Made by a program: the position numbers and the translations under genes. From Closterium sp. NIES-65 (taxonomy: Eukaryota; Streptophyta; Zygnematophyceae; Desmidiales; Closteriaceae), in NCBI GenBank assembly GCA_948144175.1, contig CANXME010002275.1, positions 231,001 to 295,000 of the forward strand: DNA of 64,000 nucleotides. The letters are read 5' to 3'. Each line of letters begins with the position of its first letter. Within the stretch, counting starts at the first letter, position 1. The notes below the pieces were generated by a model. The model had not been told where the DNA came from. It was given only the letters and a program-made list of their open reading frames with translations, and searched no databases. Of this stretch, positions 31,162 through 42,378 are shown in pieces.

Positions 31162-34100
31162 ATGGCTACCCCTAGTGTCCTAGCTTTTGACGCTGAGGGT
31201 CGCGCCATTGACTTTGAGGTCTGGGTGGACGACCTGCAGTTGTTTTTACAGTGCGATAGGGCAGACGGCCTCTCTCTCTTTGACCTCACTTCTGGCGCCT
31301 CTCCTGCCCCTGCTGCTGATGCTGATCCCACTGTGCGCTCTCAGTGGGCCACCCGCGATGCTGCTGCACGTCTTGCTGTGCGTCGCCACCTCCCTACCTC
31401 TGAGCGCGCGCACTTTAGTCAGTACAAGAGTGCTCAGACCTTGTACGACGCTGTAGTTGCGCGCTACTCCTCCCCTGCCACTGCTGCACTGAGCCGTCTC
31501 ATGCTTCCCTACCTCTTTCCTGACCTCTCTGCCTTTCCCACTGTTGCTGACCTCATTACGCACCTCAGCACTAGTGACACTCGCTACCGCGCCGCCCTTC
31601 CAGCTGAGTTCTGCGCTAAGAACCCCCCCCCCATGTACATCACTCTCTACTACGTAGTCGCGCGCCTCCCTGACTCCCTTCGCGTAGTCAGGGACCACTT
31701 TCTCGCAGTCTGTCCCACCACCCTCACCGTCGACGTCCTCGAGAAGGCCCTCCTCGCGGCGGAGAAGAGCATCGTCGCTGTAGGAGCTTCTCGTGGTGAC
31801 CCTCGCACCCCCATCTTTGAGGGGTGCTCTCCTTCCCCCCTCCTGCCCTCTGTTGCCTCTGCTGCTGCTGCCGACCTGCTTGGTCTCGAGTCGGTTGGCG
31901 CGGCGTCTGCCCCTAGTGGGAGACGCCGCTCTGGCAAGGGCAAGGGGGGCAAGGGCGCTGGTGGAGCTGGAGGGAACGGTGGAGGTGGCGGTGGAGGCGG
32001 CGGAGGGAGTGGGGGTGGCGGCGGGAGTGGTGGCGGGGGTGGTGGTGGTAGTGGTGGCAGCGGCGGAGGAGGCGGCGGTGGTGGCGGCGGCGGTGGTGGT
32101 GGCGGCAGTGGTGGCGGTGACGGTGGGGAAGGCGGTGGCGGAGGAGGCGGTGGTGGCGTAGGAGGTGGAGCTGGTCGAGGCGGTACCCAGCAGCGGAGCG
32201 GCGGTGGTGGTGGTCAGCGCTCGCAGCAGCAGCAGCAGCAGCGTTCGCGTGACGTCCCTCCGCCCCAGCAGCTCCGTGAGTGGTACACTCGGCGTCAGAG
32301 GGGTGGGGGTACTGGTCCTTGTACCTACGTCCTTCGCTCTGGCGACCGCGCGGGTGAGCAGTGTGGGGGTGCCCACTCCACCCAGCGCTGCTTTGGCCGC
32401 CTGACGGACGCTTGGCGTCAGCAGTTCCCCGGGGCTAGTGAGATCCCTCGCTGGGATGAGCTTCTTAGAGCTGGTGTAGCGATCTTTGACCTTGATTTTG
32501 ATGCTATCCTTGCTGCTATGTATACTGTGACTATTAGTGAGGAGGGTGACTGTTACCGGTGTTTCCAGCCTGACCCAGGCATTGGTACTGCTGCGCTAGG
32601 TGCTTGTGAGGCTGCTGCTCTAGGTGCCAGTGCGTCTGTGCTCTCAGGTGCTGGTGAGACTGCGCTCTCAGGTACTGCGTCGCCTCCGTCCTCCCTCACG
32701 TTCACACTTGACTCCGGGGCTTCTCGCTCCTTCTTTCGAGACCGCACTACCCTCACGCCGCTTGACCGGCCCATTGCGGTCTCCCTGGCTGACCCCTCTA
32801 GGGGTCCTGTCCTCTCTCACTTCTCCACTGTCCTCCCATGTCCGGCTGCCCCTTCGGGCACCCTGTCTAGTCTGTACCTTCCCTCGTTCTCTACGAACCT
32901 GGTGAGTGGTGCGGACCTGCAGGATGCGGGGGTTCACCAGTTCACTCCTGCGAGTCAGCGGGTGACCCACTGCTCGGAGGCACGCACAGGCCGACACCTG
33001 GCCACGTTCTCGCGTCGGCCGGGGTCGAGTCTCTACACCCTGACCGTTGAGTCTCCTCCTGTCCCTGCGTCTGGTCAGGTAGCTGCGTCAGGTCAGGTGC
33101 TTGCTGCTGCGTCCCGGTCAGGTCCTGAGTCTGCCCCCTGTTCTTGTCGCCTCCTGTCTCACGAGACTCTCCTGTGGCACCACCGTCTTGGCCACCCCTC
33201 CTTGCCTCGTCTTCGGAGCATGGCTTCCCGTGTCCTTGTCTCTGGTCTTCCCCAGTCTCTCCCTCCCCTTCCCTCCGGGCCAGGACCTTCCTGTGTCCCC
33301 TGTGTCGAGGGTCGCCTCCGGGCTGCTCCTCACTCCTCCCAGTTCCCCCCGACAGAGGCTCCTCTGCAGACGCTTCACATGGACGTGTGGGGCCCAGCCC
33401 CCGTCCGTGGGGAGGGTCACGAGCGCTACTTTCTGTTGGTGGTTGACGACTACTCGCGTTACACCACAGTCCTCCCCTTGCGCAGCAAGGGTGCTGTCAC
33501 TGAGGTGCTGATCGACTGGATCCGCGAGGCTCGTCTCCAGCTCAGGAAGAGCTTCGGCTCGGACTTTCCTGTTCTGCGTCTGCACTCGGACAGAGGCGGA
33601 GAGTTCTCCTCGCGCCTTCTGCGAGACTACTGTCGTGCACGGGGGATCTGCCAGACCTTCACGCTTCCGGACTCTCCACAGCAAAATGGGATTGCTGAGC
33701 GTCGCATTGGCATGGTCATGGATGTCGCTCGTACGTCCATGATGCATGCGGCTGCCCCCCATTTTCTGTGGCCGTTTGCGGTGAGGTACGCGGCGCATCA
33801 GCTCAACCTTCACCCCCGGGTCTCTCGGCCCGCGATGTCCCCAGTCTTGCTGTGGACGGGGAAGGTTGGCGATGCGTCGGCGTTCCGTGTCTGGGGATCT
33901 CGGGCGTTTGTCCGCGACTTGTCTGCGGACAAGCTGTCCCCTCGTGCTGCTTCCTGTGTCTTCCTTGGCTTCCCCACAGACGCTCCCGGGTGGCAGTTTT
34001 ACCACCCCTCCTCTCGTCGTGTTCTGTCCTCCCAGGACGTCACGTTCGACGAGTCGGTCCCCTTCTACCGCCTCTTCCCCTACCGCACTCCTTCCCTCCC

Positions 34101-37045
34101 CCCTCCGCCGGACTTCCTTGTGCCGGTTCCCCCCCCCGGTAGACCACCTCCCCCCTCAGGTTCCTGCCCCCTCAGGTGTGTCCCAGGTAGACGCAGTTGA
34201 CCCGGTCGAGGTTACTGGTGACTCTGGTGCTGCTGCGGGTGCTGGGCCTGAGGGTGCTGACTCTGGGGGTGCTGTGCGCCGGGGTGCCGAGCCTGGAGGT
34301 GCTGCTGCTGGGGGTGCTGGGCCTGGGGGTGCTACTGCGGAGGTTGCTGAGCCTGGGGGTGCTGAGCTGGGGGGTGCTGTGCCTGGAGCTGCTGAGCCTG
34401 GGGGTGCTGAGTCTGGAGCTGCTGAGCCTGGGGGTGCTGCGTCTGGAGCTGCTGAGCCTGGGGTTTCTCCTGCTGCTGCGTCTCGCCGGGAGCCCCTCTC
34501 TCCACAGGAGCTGCGCGAGTGGTTTGCTCGCCGTTGGAGGCGTGCTGCTGGAGCTGGAGCTTCTTCGACCGTCGAGGGTGCTGGTGCTGCCGGTCCCGGA
34601 GCTGCTGGGCCTGCGGGTCCTACTGGAGCTGGAGCTGCTGAGGGTGTTGGTGCTGAGCCTACTGCTGTCTGTCCTGGCGGTGGTTCTGCTGTTGGTACTG
34701 CTGGAGGTCCTGCCGCTGGAGGTGTTGGTGGCGCTGGTGCTGTCGCTGAGGGTGTTGGTGGTGCTGGTGCTGTCCCTGCTGAGTCTGGAGCTGCCGCGCG
34801 GCCTCGGCCGTACTTCGTTCCGCTCCTGCAGCAGGTTCTTGGTCTTTCTCCTCCGGTAGGGTGTCCACAGCCTGTCCAGTCGCAGTCACTGTTGGAGCCT
34901 TCCTCTCCACTGCCTGCTCCCTCTCCTTACATTGGTCCTACTGGAGGTCTTGCTGAGCGTCGTGAGCCTGCGTCTCGTCCCGCGTCGCCTGTTCGTCCTG
35001 CTCGCGCTAGTGGTCGCGGTTCACGTCAGCGTCCTCCTCCTGTCCCTGGCACGCACCGGATGTCTCTGCGTCCGTCCTCTGCTCCTCCGCGTGCCCCTTT
35101 GCCTTCTCCTCCTGAGTCCTCTCTTCCTGCGCTTGCCGACCCTGAGTCGGACTCCCTTCGTGCTGCCAGTCCTACTGTCACGCGTCTGCTTGCTACGGTC
35201 GTCACTGACCCCTCTTTTGAGTCCACTGCTGCGTCTGCTCTTGTCGCTGAGCTCGTCGACTTTGCTGCTCGCTGTCGTCTAGACTACGCTGCTAGTCTTG
35301 TTGCTGAGTCTGCGTCTGTCTGTCCTCCGTCCGTCGGGGGTGAGTGTGCTCTTGGCACGGACGTCCTTGAGGACAGGCAGGAGGAGTTACAGTGTCTGGC
35401 GGCTGCTTCACCTCATCTCGCGTCTGTACTGCTTGCTCCTGAGGGAGACCCAGATGCACTAGACATCCCGACTCCGCGCTCTTACGCGGAGGCCGTAGAG
35501 GGTCCCTACTCCTCTCAGTGGCAGGCAGCTATGGATGCAGAGATGGCTTCCTGGAAGTCCACAGGCACCTACGTTGACGCAGTTCCCCCTCCTGGGGCGA
35601 ACATCGTCAGTGGCATGTGGATCTTCAGGGTGAAGCGGCCGCCGGGCTCTCCACCTGTCTTCAAGGCGCGGTACGTTGCTCGTGGCTTCAGTCAGCGGCA
35701 GGGAGTTGACTACTTTCAGACCTTCTCTCCCACCCCGAAGATGACCACTCTTCCGGTGCTGCTTCACATAGCCGCTCAGCGCGACTACGAGCTTCACTCT
35801 CTCGACTTCAGCACTGCGTTCCTGCAGGGTAGCCTGCACGAGGAGATCTGGCTGCGCCGTCCACCTGGCTTCACTGGGAATTTTCCTCCTGGCACCCAGT
35901 GGAGCCTCCGACGGCCAGTCTACGGTCTCCGCCAGGCACCGCGTGAGTGGCACGACACACTGAGGACTACGCTTGCGGCTCTTGGGTTTGCTCCTTCTAC
36001 TGCTGACCCGTCGCTGTTTCTGCGCACCGACACTTCACTGCCGCCGTTCTACATCCTCGTATACGTCGACGACTTGGTCTTTGCCACAGCGGACACTGCT
36101 GGACTCGCCTACGTGAAGTCCGAGCTGCTGAAGAGACACACGTGCACTGACCTGGGTGAACTGCGCAGCTACCTTGGCTTGCAGATCACTCGGGACAGAG
36201 CACGCCGCACCATTACCTTGACTCAGTCACACATGGTGCAGCAGGTCCTTCAGCGCTTCGGCTTCACGTACTCCTCGCCTTAGGCCACTCCTCTGTCTAC
36301 TCGTCACTCGCTCTCAGCTCTGCCTTCGGATGAGTCCGTAGAGTCGAGTGGCCCGTACCCAGAGCTTGTTGGCTGCCTCATGTACCTGATGACCTGCACA
36401 CGACCTGACCTTGCATACCCTCTGAGCATTCTTGCACGCTATGTTGCTCCTGGGAGACACCGACCAGAGCACATGGCTGCAGCGAAGAGGGTATTGCGCT
36501 ACCTGTGCAGTACGTCGGGCATGGGGCTAGTGCTTGGAGGGCGGAGTCCAGTAGTCCTTACAGGCCACGCTGACGCTTCTTGGGCTGACGACCAGGCTAC
36601 GCAGCGGTCGTCACAGGGTTACACCTTCAGTCTTGGTTCCGGCTCTGTCTCGTGGCGGGCTACTCATTCATCTTCGGTTCTCAGCTCCAGTTGTGAGGCT
36701 GAGATCTACGCCGGGGCCATGGCTGCACAGGAGCTTCGCTGGCTCACCTACCTGCTGACTGACCTTGGAGAGCCGCCTCGTTCTCCTCCAGTGCTGTACG
36801 TAGACAACAAGGCCATGCTGGCCTTGTGTCGAGAGCAGCGTCTGGAGCACAGAACGAAGCACATTGCTCTTCGCTACTTCCTTGCTCGTGAGCTACAGCA
36901 GCGTGGACAGTTGCGGCTTGCGTACGTGGCCTTTGAGGCCAACACTGCTGATGTGTTCACCAAGGCACTCGCGCCTTGTGACCATCAGCGCTTTTGCACC
37001 CAGCTGGGTCTTGTGCCTGTCTTGCCTCACTTGCTCTCCTCTTGA
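31162..37045 (+). pseudogene. CopG gag-pol with one frameshift and one stop
   Basis: The start ATG at 31,162 opens MATPSVLAFDAEGR. Visible domains are the Gly-rich tract, Gln run, zinc-knuckle-like CTYV..C..H..C, protease D517-S-G, HHRLGHP/CVPC, integrase triad D741, D810, E846, a GGAEPGG-type linker, RT with YVDDLVFAT and a complete RNase H ending LPHLLSS at 37,045. At 34,129-34,137 a run of nine C replaces the eight seen in CopA and CopB and shifts the frame. At 36,281-36,283 TAG stands where relatives have CAG. Both are single-base events in an otherwise well-kept copy; the C-run change could be a sequencing error. Confidence 0.92.
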
Positions 37046-37256
37046 CTTTACTTGTACTGTGACATATATATACCTGCTCTTGCTTGTCTAGTTTCATATA
37101 TATATGTCTGTACTCCTGCATGTGAACTGGCCTCTGGCCCTGCTCTTGTGCTCGGACTGTGTGGTGACTTTGTGATCCACCCTGAGCTTGCTTTGCTTTA
37201 CTTTGCTTGACTGGTCTTGTGACCCCTTGTTCTCCCCCACTTTGCCTATGGGGGTG

Positions 37257-37385
37257 TGTCAGATATATATGACATAGCTGTTGTAGGCTATAGTGGGGTA
37301 GCACATATGGGGTACAGCTCTCTAGGGTTTGCATTTGTACCCAACTTTCACTTAGTCATTTCATTCCTGTTCTACTATTCTCACA
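37257..37385 (+). repeat. CopG 3' LTR
   Basis: 129 bp, one mismatch to the 5' copy (TTCTACTATT for TTCTAGTATT). Confidence 0.93.
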
Positions 37386-37550
37386 ATCCTCAGTAGCAGC
37401 AGGGGCGGGAGAGGCACCAGAAGTGAGATCAAAGAGAGAGAGGCCGTCAGCTCTGTCGCACTGTAGGAAAAGCAGCAGGTCGTCTACCCACACGTCAAAG
37501 TCTATGGCTCTGCCCTCAGCGTCGAAGGTGAGGACACTGGGGGTAGCCAT
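37386..37550 (-). pseudogene. CopE gag, N-terminal part
   Basis: Reading leftwards from the ATG at 37,550: MATPSVLTFDAEGRAIDFDV and onward through SLFDLTSGASPAPAA, the usual first 50 or so residues of this gag family. It is interrupted at the CopG target site; the frame resumes at 29,987. An ATG upstream at 37,598 is in leader sequence and unlikely to be used. Confidence 0.9.
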
Positions 37551-37599
37551 GACAGCAGTAGGGTGAGGGCAGTGCGCAGAGTAAAGCTCAGTGCTCACC

Positions 37600-38300
37600 A
37601 GACAGGGCAGTGCAGGTGGCTCGGGCGGCTCGGGCGGCTCGGGCGGCTCGGGCGGCTCGGCCGGTCGGCTGCTGGGCGGCTCGGGCGGCTCGGCGGCTTG
37701 GGCGGCTCGGGCGGCTCAGCTGCTGGGGCGGCTCGGCTGCTGGGGCGGCTCGGCTGCTGGGGCGGCTCGGCTGCTGGGGCGGCTTGGCTGCTGGGGCGGC
37801 GCAGTTGCTGGGGCGGCGGGGCCGGGAGATGCAGCTGCGGGGCCGTTAGGGGTAGTGGCGGGGCCGGTAGGTGAAGCGGCGGGGCCGTCAGGTACAGCAG
37901 CGGGGCCGGCAGATGAGACGGCGGGGCCTGCAAATGCAGTAGCGGGGCCGTCAGGGGTAGCGGCGGGGCCGGTAGGTGCAGTGGCGGGGCCGTCAGAGGG
38001 GACGGCGGGGCCGTTAGGTGCAGCGGCGGGGCCGTCAGAGGGGACGGCGGGGCCGTCAGGTGCAGCGGCGGGGCCGTCTGAAGCAGCGGCGGGGCCGGCA
38101 GAGGGGACAGCGGGGCCGTCGGGTGCAGCGGCGGGGCCGGCAGAGGGGACGGCGGGGCCGTCAAGCGCAGCTGCGGGGCCAGCAGAGGGGACGGCGGGGC
38201 CGTCAAGCGCAGCGGAGGGGCCGATAGAGGGGACGGGGGGGCCGTCGCAGGCGATCGCGGGGCCGTCAGAGACGGCGCCGGCGTCGCGAGGGTCAGAGGG
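37600..38300 (-). repeat. CopE leader GC-rich minisatellite
   Basis: On the plus strand it shows GGCTCGGGC nonamers (37,617-37,720), then GGGGCGGCTCGGCTGCT units, then 15-21 bp units around GCGGGGCCGTCAG to about 38,300. It is the leader of the minus-strand element; open frames over it are low-complexity. Confidence 0.8.
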
Positions 38301-38424
38301 GGCCGGCGCGCGACTGGAGGGCGGCACGCGCGACGCGGCGCGGCCGTCTAGGGGCGGCGCGACGAGGCCGCGTAGGTGGCGCGTCAAAAATTCGCGGGCG
38401 GCTCGACGCGATCGGGCCGCCAAA

Positions 38425-38536
38425 GGAAAAAAAAAGGCCCAGCGCGACTCGGGCTAGGGCAGAGCGCGCTCCGGACAGGACGGAATAGTAGGTGGGCCCT
38501 AGGAACAGTTCCCACTGGGGAACCTGCTCGATACCA
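38425..38536 (-). promoter_or_regulatory. CopE PBS and structured leader
   Basis: On the minus strand, directly after the LTR: TGGTATCGAGC (PBS-like), GTTCCC/GGGAAC hairpin, GGGCCCACC block, an AGCGCG/CGCGCT pairing with a larger loop, and a T run (A run on the plus strand near 38,427-38,436). Confidence 0.55.
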
Positions 38537-38671
38537 TGTTGAGATAGAGGCGAGGAATGGGTGCACTATGAAATGAAACAAGTACAAGTACCAACCCTAA
38601 TTGGGTTGTACCCCCTATGGGCTACCCCACTACAGCCTAAATATATGCATCAGTAATATAATCATCTGACA
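38537..38671 (-). repeat. CopE 5' LTR
   Basis: 135 bp, one mismatch to 23,649-23,783, followed by the target duplication ATATA. Confidence 0.9.
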
Positions 38672-38751
38672 ATATAGCCTCGTGTTGTACCCAGGTGTTC
38701 ATTCAATTCAATTTGAATCATCTTTTCTGAGCTCGATCCCAGATCCTCACA
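38672..38751 (+). repeat. GyD 5' LTR, second part
   Basis: This is the CopE duplication ATATA plus the last 75 bp of the GyD LTR, ending CCTCACA. It aligns with 50,373-50,447. Confidence 0.9.
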
Positions 38752-39181
38752 CCTGGTAATCAGAGCGGGTTTACACGCGAGGTCTTCAACCGCTTAGTTC
38801 CGGCCTTTAAAAACCGCGGGGGCGACGACGAAAGCGCCGATACGGGTATGTAAAACCAGTTCCGCGCAATTTTTCTAAGTCCCCCTCGATTCGGTTTTCG
38901 AACACCCCTCAGATTTACTGGTGGAAAGGTTGGAGTTTCGACCGTTCGATCGAGTTTCATCTCAACGGCCCAGAGAATTTCACCCAAAAACGTTGGAATT
39001 TGGAGCGTCGGATCGATTTTCTCTTCAACGGCCGAGATCGAACGCGAATTTCGCTTACGGGAGATTTACGCAACCTACAGAATTCGCGCTCGTCGATTCT
39101 ACAGTCAATTTGACTCGCAGTAAGTCGACCAGCACCTAGAATTCGATTATTTTCGTCGCGCATCTTCCTGTAAATCACCAA
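38752..39181 (+). other. GyD PBS and 5' untranslated leader
   Basis: Two bases after the LTR the sequence reads TGGTAATCAGAGCGGG, an initiator-Met-type PBS with one inserted base. The remaining 400 bp have no coding signal and contain a near-duplicate phrase (CGAGTTTCATCTCAACGGCC and GATTTTCTCTTCAACGGCC). Confidence 0.7.
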
Positions 39182-40185
39182 ATGGAGGGAAAAGGAGATA
39201 TTTCAGTACAGAAAATCGCGGAGTTACGTGCTGAGCATAAGCAAATACGTGCAGCGCTCCCACGACTCGAAAAACTCCTTGCAAACCAGTCGGCAACCGC
39301 CACAGCAGCAGCGACAACAGTAGCAGCAGCAGCAGCGGCTACACCGACAATTCTACATGCGACAACGGCAACAGCTACAGTTAACCTCGAAGCAGTGAAG
39401 CTGAGGCTACCGGAGGCGTTCGATCCTACAGTAAAAAGGAACGACGTTCGTCGATTTGTAGCTGAACTCGAAATTTACTTCGAAGCCGTTAGATGCACGA
39501 CTCCGACAAAAGACGCAATGCGCATACGGCTCGCAACAACACTATTACGAGGCCCAGCTCTAGAGTGGATCAACAACAGAATAGTCCAAGGCGAGGGGAC
39601 GTGGGCGCAGGTTCCAGCAGCACTGATCGAACAGTTCGACACGTTGAACAGTAGCTACTACGGAACACGACGCAACAAGCCAACTAGTGGCATGGGGCGA
39701 TTGGCACCACCCACGACTGCCGACCCGATGGAGAACGACGAGGGCGATGTGGAGCAGCGGCTAGCAAATAATGAGACGTGCAAATTTTGCGGCGCTACAG
39801 GACATCCTATCTTGGCGTGTTGGAAAATAAAGAGAAGGTGTGCGGAGCTGAAAGACAAGAACAGTGCGGCACCCCCGAAGCAGAAAACGGACAACGTGGC
39901 AACTTCGGAGAGGGCGAAAAAAGGAGAATATGGTGGCGCAAATTTAAAACGTCACGACCAGCCGGCACCAGGGGAAATCGCCGAGACTAATGGAGGATCC
40001 GCGAAACAAGACCCTGCCCCGACCGGGAAACTCCAGCCGTATACCCCGACAAGTAAGAATATTACTTCTCGTGGGTTTCAAGCCTTTATTAAGGGAGAGT
40101 CTGAAATTAAACAGGTACCGGGTATTATGGGGACCCTACTCCAGAGCGTTAATACGGGTCGAGCGTTTCGAGGAGTTAATATTCT
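39182..40185 (+). pseudogene. GyD gag, 5' portion
   Basis: The ATG at 39,182 opens a gag with an Ala/Thr-rich segment (residues about 36-70), a capsid-like retrotransposon gag domain (about 75-160, LRLPEAFDPTVKRNDVRRFV and GPALEWINNRI) and a canonical zinc knuckle CKFCGATGHPILAC (C-x2-C-x4-H-x4-C) near 39,777-39,820. The frame is open until CopC enters at 40,186 and continues after it at 47,516. Nucleic-acid packaging is its expected role. Confidence 0.9.
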
Positions 40186-40319
40186 TGTCAGAACATTATA
40201 GCTTACTTATTTCTGTAGGCTATAGTGGGGTATCCCATAGGGGGTACAACCCAGCTAGGGTTTTCTATTTGTACTCACTTCGTTCATAGTTCACACATTC
40301 TCTCGTTCACTTCTTAACA
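40186..40319 (+). repeat. CopC 5' LTR
   Basis: 134 bp, TGTCAGAACATTAT...TTCTTAACA. Two mismatches to the 3' copy (TTCTG/TTGTG and TTTTCT/TTTCCT). Confidence 0.93.
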
Positions 40320-40383
40320 TGGAATCAGAGCAGGTTCCCCTGTGGGAACTGTGCTTCGGGCCCACCACCTAGAACTTTTTTTT
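40320..40383 (+). promoter_or_regulatory. CopC PBS and structured leader
   Basis: Same layout as CopB: PBS TGGAATCAGAGC, hairpin GTTCCC/GGGAAC, GGGCCCACC block, T run. The CCGR hairpin is absent. Confidence 0.6.
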
Positions 40384-40389
40384 TCTGCC

Positions 40390-41440
40390 CTGGCGCCCGC
40401 CCTAGTGCCCGCCCTAGCGCCCGCCCTAGCGCCCGCCCTTTCGAGCCGCCCGTTCGCGCCGCCTGTTAGCGCCGCCCGTTAGCGCCGCCCGTGCGGCTGC
40501 CCGTTCGCGCCGCCCTTTGCGCAGCCCGTAGCGCCGCCCGTGCGGCCGCCCGTTAGCGCCCCCCGTGAGCCGCCGCCCGTAGCGCCGCCCGTGAGCCGCC
40601 GCCCGTAGCGCCGCCCGTGAGCCGCCGCCCGTCGCCACCCTTTAGCGCCGCCCGTGAGCGCCGCCCGTGACGCAGCCGCCCGTGAACCGCCGCCCGTGAC
40701 ACCACCGCCCGTGACGCCGCCGCCCGTCCCGTCGCCCCCCCCCCCCCGTGACGCCGCCGCCCGTCCCGCCGCCTGCCCGTCACGCCGCCCGCCCGTGAGC
40801 CGGCGCTGCCCGCGAACCGCCCACCCGTGGGCCTTCAGCCCGCCCGTGAGCTGCCGACGCCGCCCGTGAGCAACCGACGCCGCCGCCGCCACCCGTGAGC
40901 CGCCGACGCCGCCGACGCCGCCCGTGAGCCGCCGACGCCGCTGCCGCTGCCGTCGCCCGTGAGCCGCCGACGCTGCCGCCGCCACCCGTGAGCCGCCGAC
41001 GCCGCTGCCGCTGCCGTCGCCCGTGAGCCGCCGACGCCGCCGCCGCCGCCCGTGAGCCGCCGACGCCGCTGCCGCTGCCGTCGCCCGTGAGCCGCCGACG
41101 CCGCCGCCGCCGCCCGTGAGCCGCCGACGCCGCGGCCGCCGCCCGTGAGCCGCCGTCGCCCGTGAGCCGCCGACGCCGCCGCCGCCGCCGCCCGTGAGCC
41201 GCCCTGGCCGCCCGCCCAGCCGCCCGTGAGCTCCCCGCGCGCCGTCCCAGCCGCCCGTGAGCCGCCACCGAGCTGCCCCAGCCGCCCGTGCCGCCGCCCG
41301 AGCCGCCTGAGCCGCCCGAGCCGCCCGGGCCGCCCGCGCCGCCCTAGCCACCCGAGCCGCCCGAGCCGCCCTAGCCGCCCGAGCCGCCCGCGCCGCCCGA
41401 GCCGCCCGAGCCGCCCGAGCCGCCCGAGCTGCCCGAGCCG
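40390..41440 (+). repeat. CopC leader GC-rich minisatellite
   Basis: The same succession of units as CopB (GCCGCCCGTAGCGCC, then GTGAGCCGCCGACGCCGC, then GAGCCGCCC), with different copy numbers, so the array has expanded or contracted since the two copies diverged. Confidence 0.8.
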
Positions 41441-41551
41441 CCAGAGGAGCTGCTCTCCTGCTCCTGTCGGGCTACTGCTGCTCCTGGGTTGTGTACCTGC
41501 GCCGCTGACCTACCCGACTCTTCCTGCCCGGTGAGACTGTCAGCTGCTGTC

Positions 41552-42337
41552 ATGGCCACCCCCAATGTCCTAGCTTTTGACGCTGAGGGTAGAGCCATTG
41601 ACTTTGCAGTCTGGATTGAGGACCTGCAGCTGTACTTACTGTGTGATGCGGTCGATGAGGTCTCTCTCTTTGACTTTGTCTCTGGCGCTGTCCCTGCCCC
41701 TCCTCCTGATTCTGATTCCGCCGTTCGCTCCAAGTGGGCGACCCGCGATGCTGCTGCACGTCTTGCTGTGCGTCGCCACCTCCCTTCCTCCGAGCGTGCC
41801 CACTTTAGTCAGTGCAAGACCGCTCAGGCCTTGTACGACGCTGTAGTTTCACGCTACTCCTCCCCTTCCTCCGCTACGCTGAGCCGCCTCATGCTACCTT
41901 TTCTCTTCCCTGACCTCGCTGCCTTTCCCACTGTCGCTGACCTCATTACCCACCTCCGCGCTAGTGACGCTCGCTACCGCGCTGCCCTTCCTGCTGAGTT
42001 CCGCGCCGCCAACCCTCCTCCCATGTACATCACTCTCTACTTTCTTGTCACCCGTCTCCCTGAGTCCCTCCGTGTCGTTAGGGACCAGTTTCTCTCTGTC
42101 TGTCCCACCACCATCACTGTCGACCTCCTTGAGGAGTCCCTACTAGCGGCTGAGAAGAGCATAGTCGCTGTAGGGGCCTCTCGGGGTGACCCTCGCACCC
42201 CCATCTTTGAGGGCGGGGGCGAGGGTACCAGTGGGGGCGGTGGCGGTGGAGACGGGGGCGGTGGTGGAGGCGGGAGTGGCGGTGGCGGCGGGGGTCGGAG
42301 TGTTTCGTCCCAGCGCAGCGGCTCTGGGGGTGGTCAG

Positions 42338-42378
<41 letters not shown>

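Larger units (their letters stand above)
29988..37385 (+). mobile_element. CopG: Ty1/copia element inserted in CopE gag
   Basis: Its 129-bp LTRs are at 29,988-30,116 and 37,257-37,385 (one mismatch) with a perfect duplication ATCCT (29,983-29,987 and 37,386-37,390). The PBS is TGGTATAGAGCGGG at 30,117 and the purine tract CTATGGGGGTG precedes the 3' LTR. Gag-pol has one frameshift and one stop. It is the innermost element of the Gy0, GyD, CopE, CopG stack and so inserted last in that stack. Confidence 0.95.
23649..38671 (-). mobile_element. CopE: Ty1/copia element, minus strand, split by CopG
   Basis: Its 135-bp LTRs are at 38,537-38,671 (5' for the element) and 23,649-23,783 (3'), with one mismatch. 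The target duplication ATATA is perfect (23,644-23,648 and 38,672-38,676). On the minus strand a PBS TGGTATCGAGCAGG follows the 5' LTR, then a leader hairpin GTTCCC/GGGAAC, a GGGCCCACC block and a T run. The purine tract CTATGGGGGTG precedes the 3' LTR. CopG is inserted in gag. Gag-pol carries two internal stops, so the copy is defective. Confidence 0.93.
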
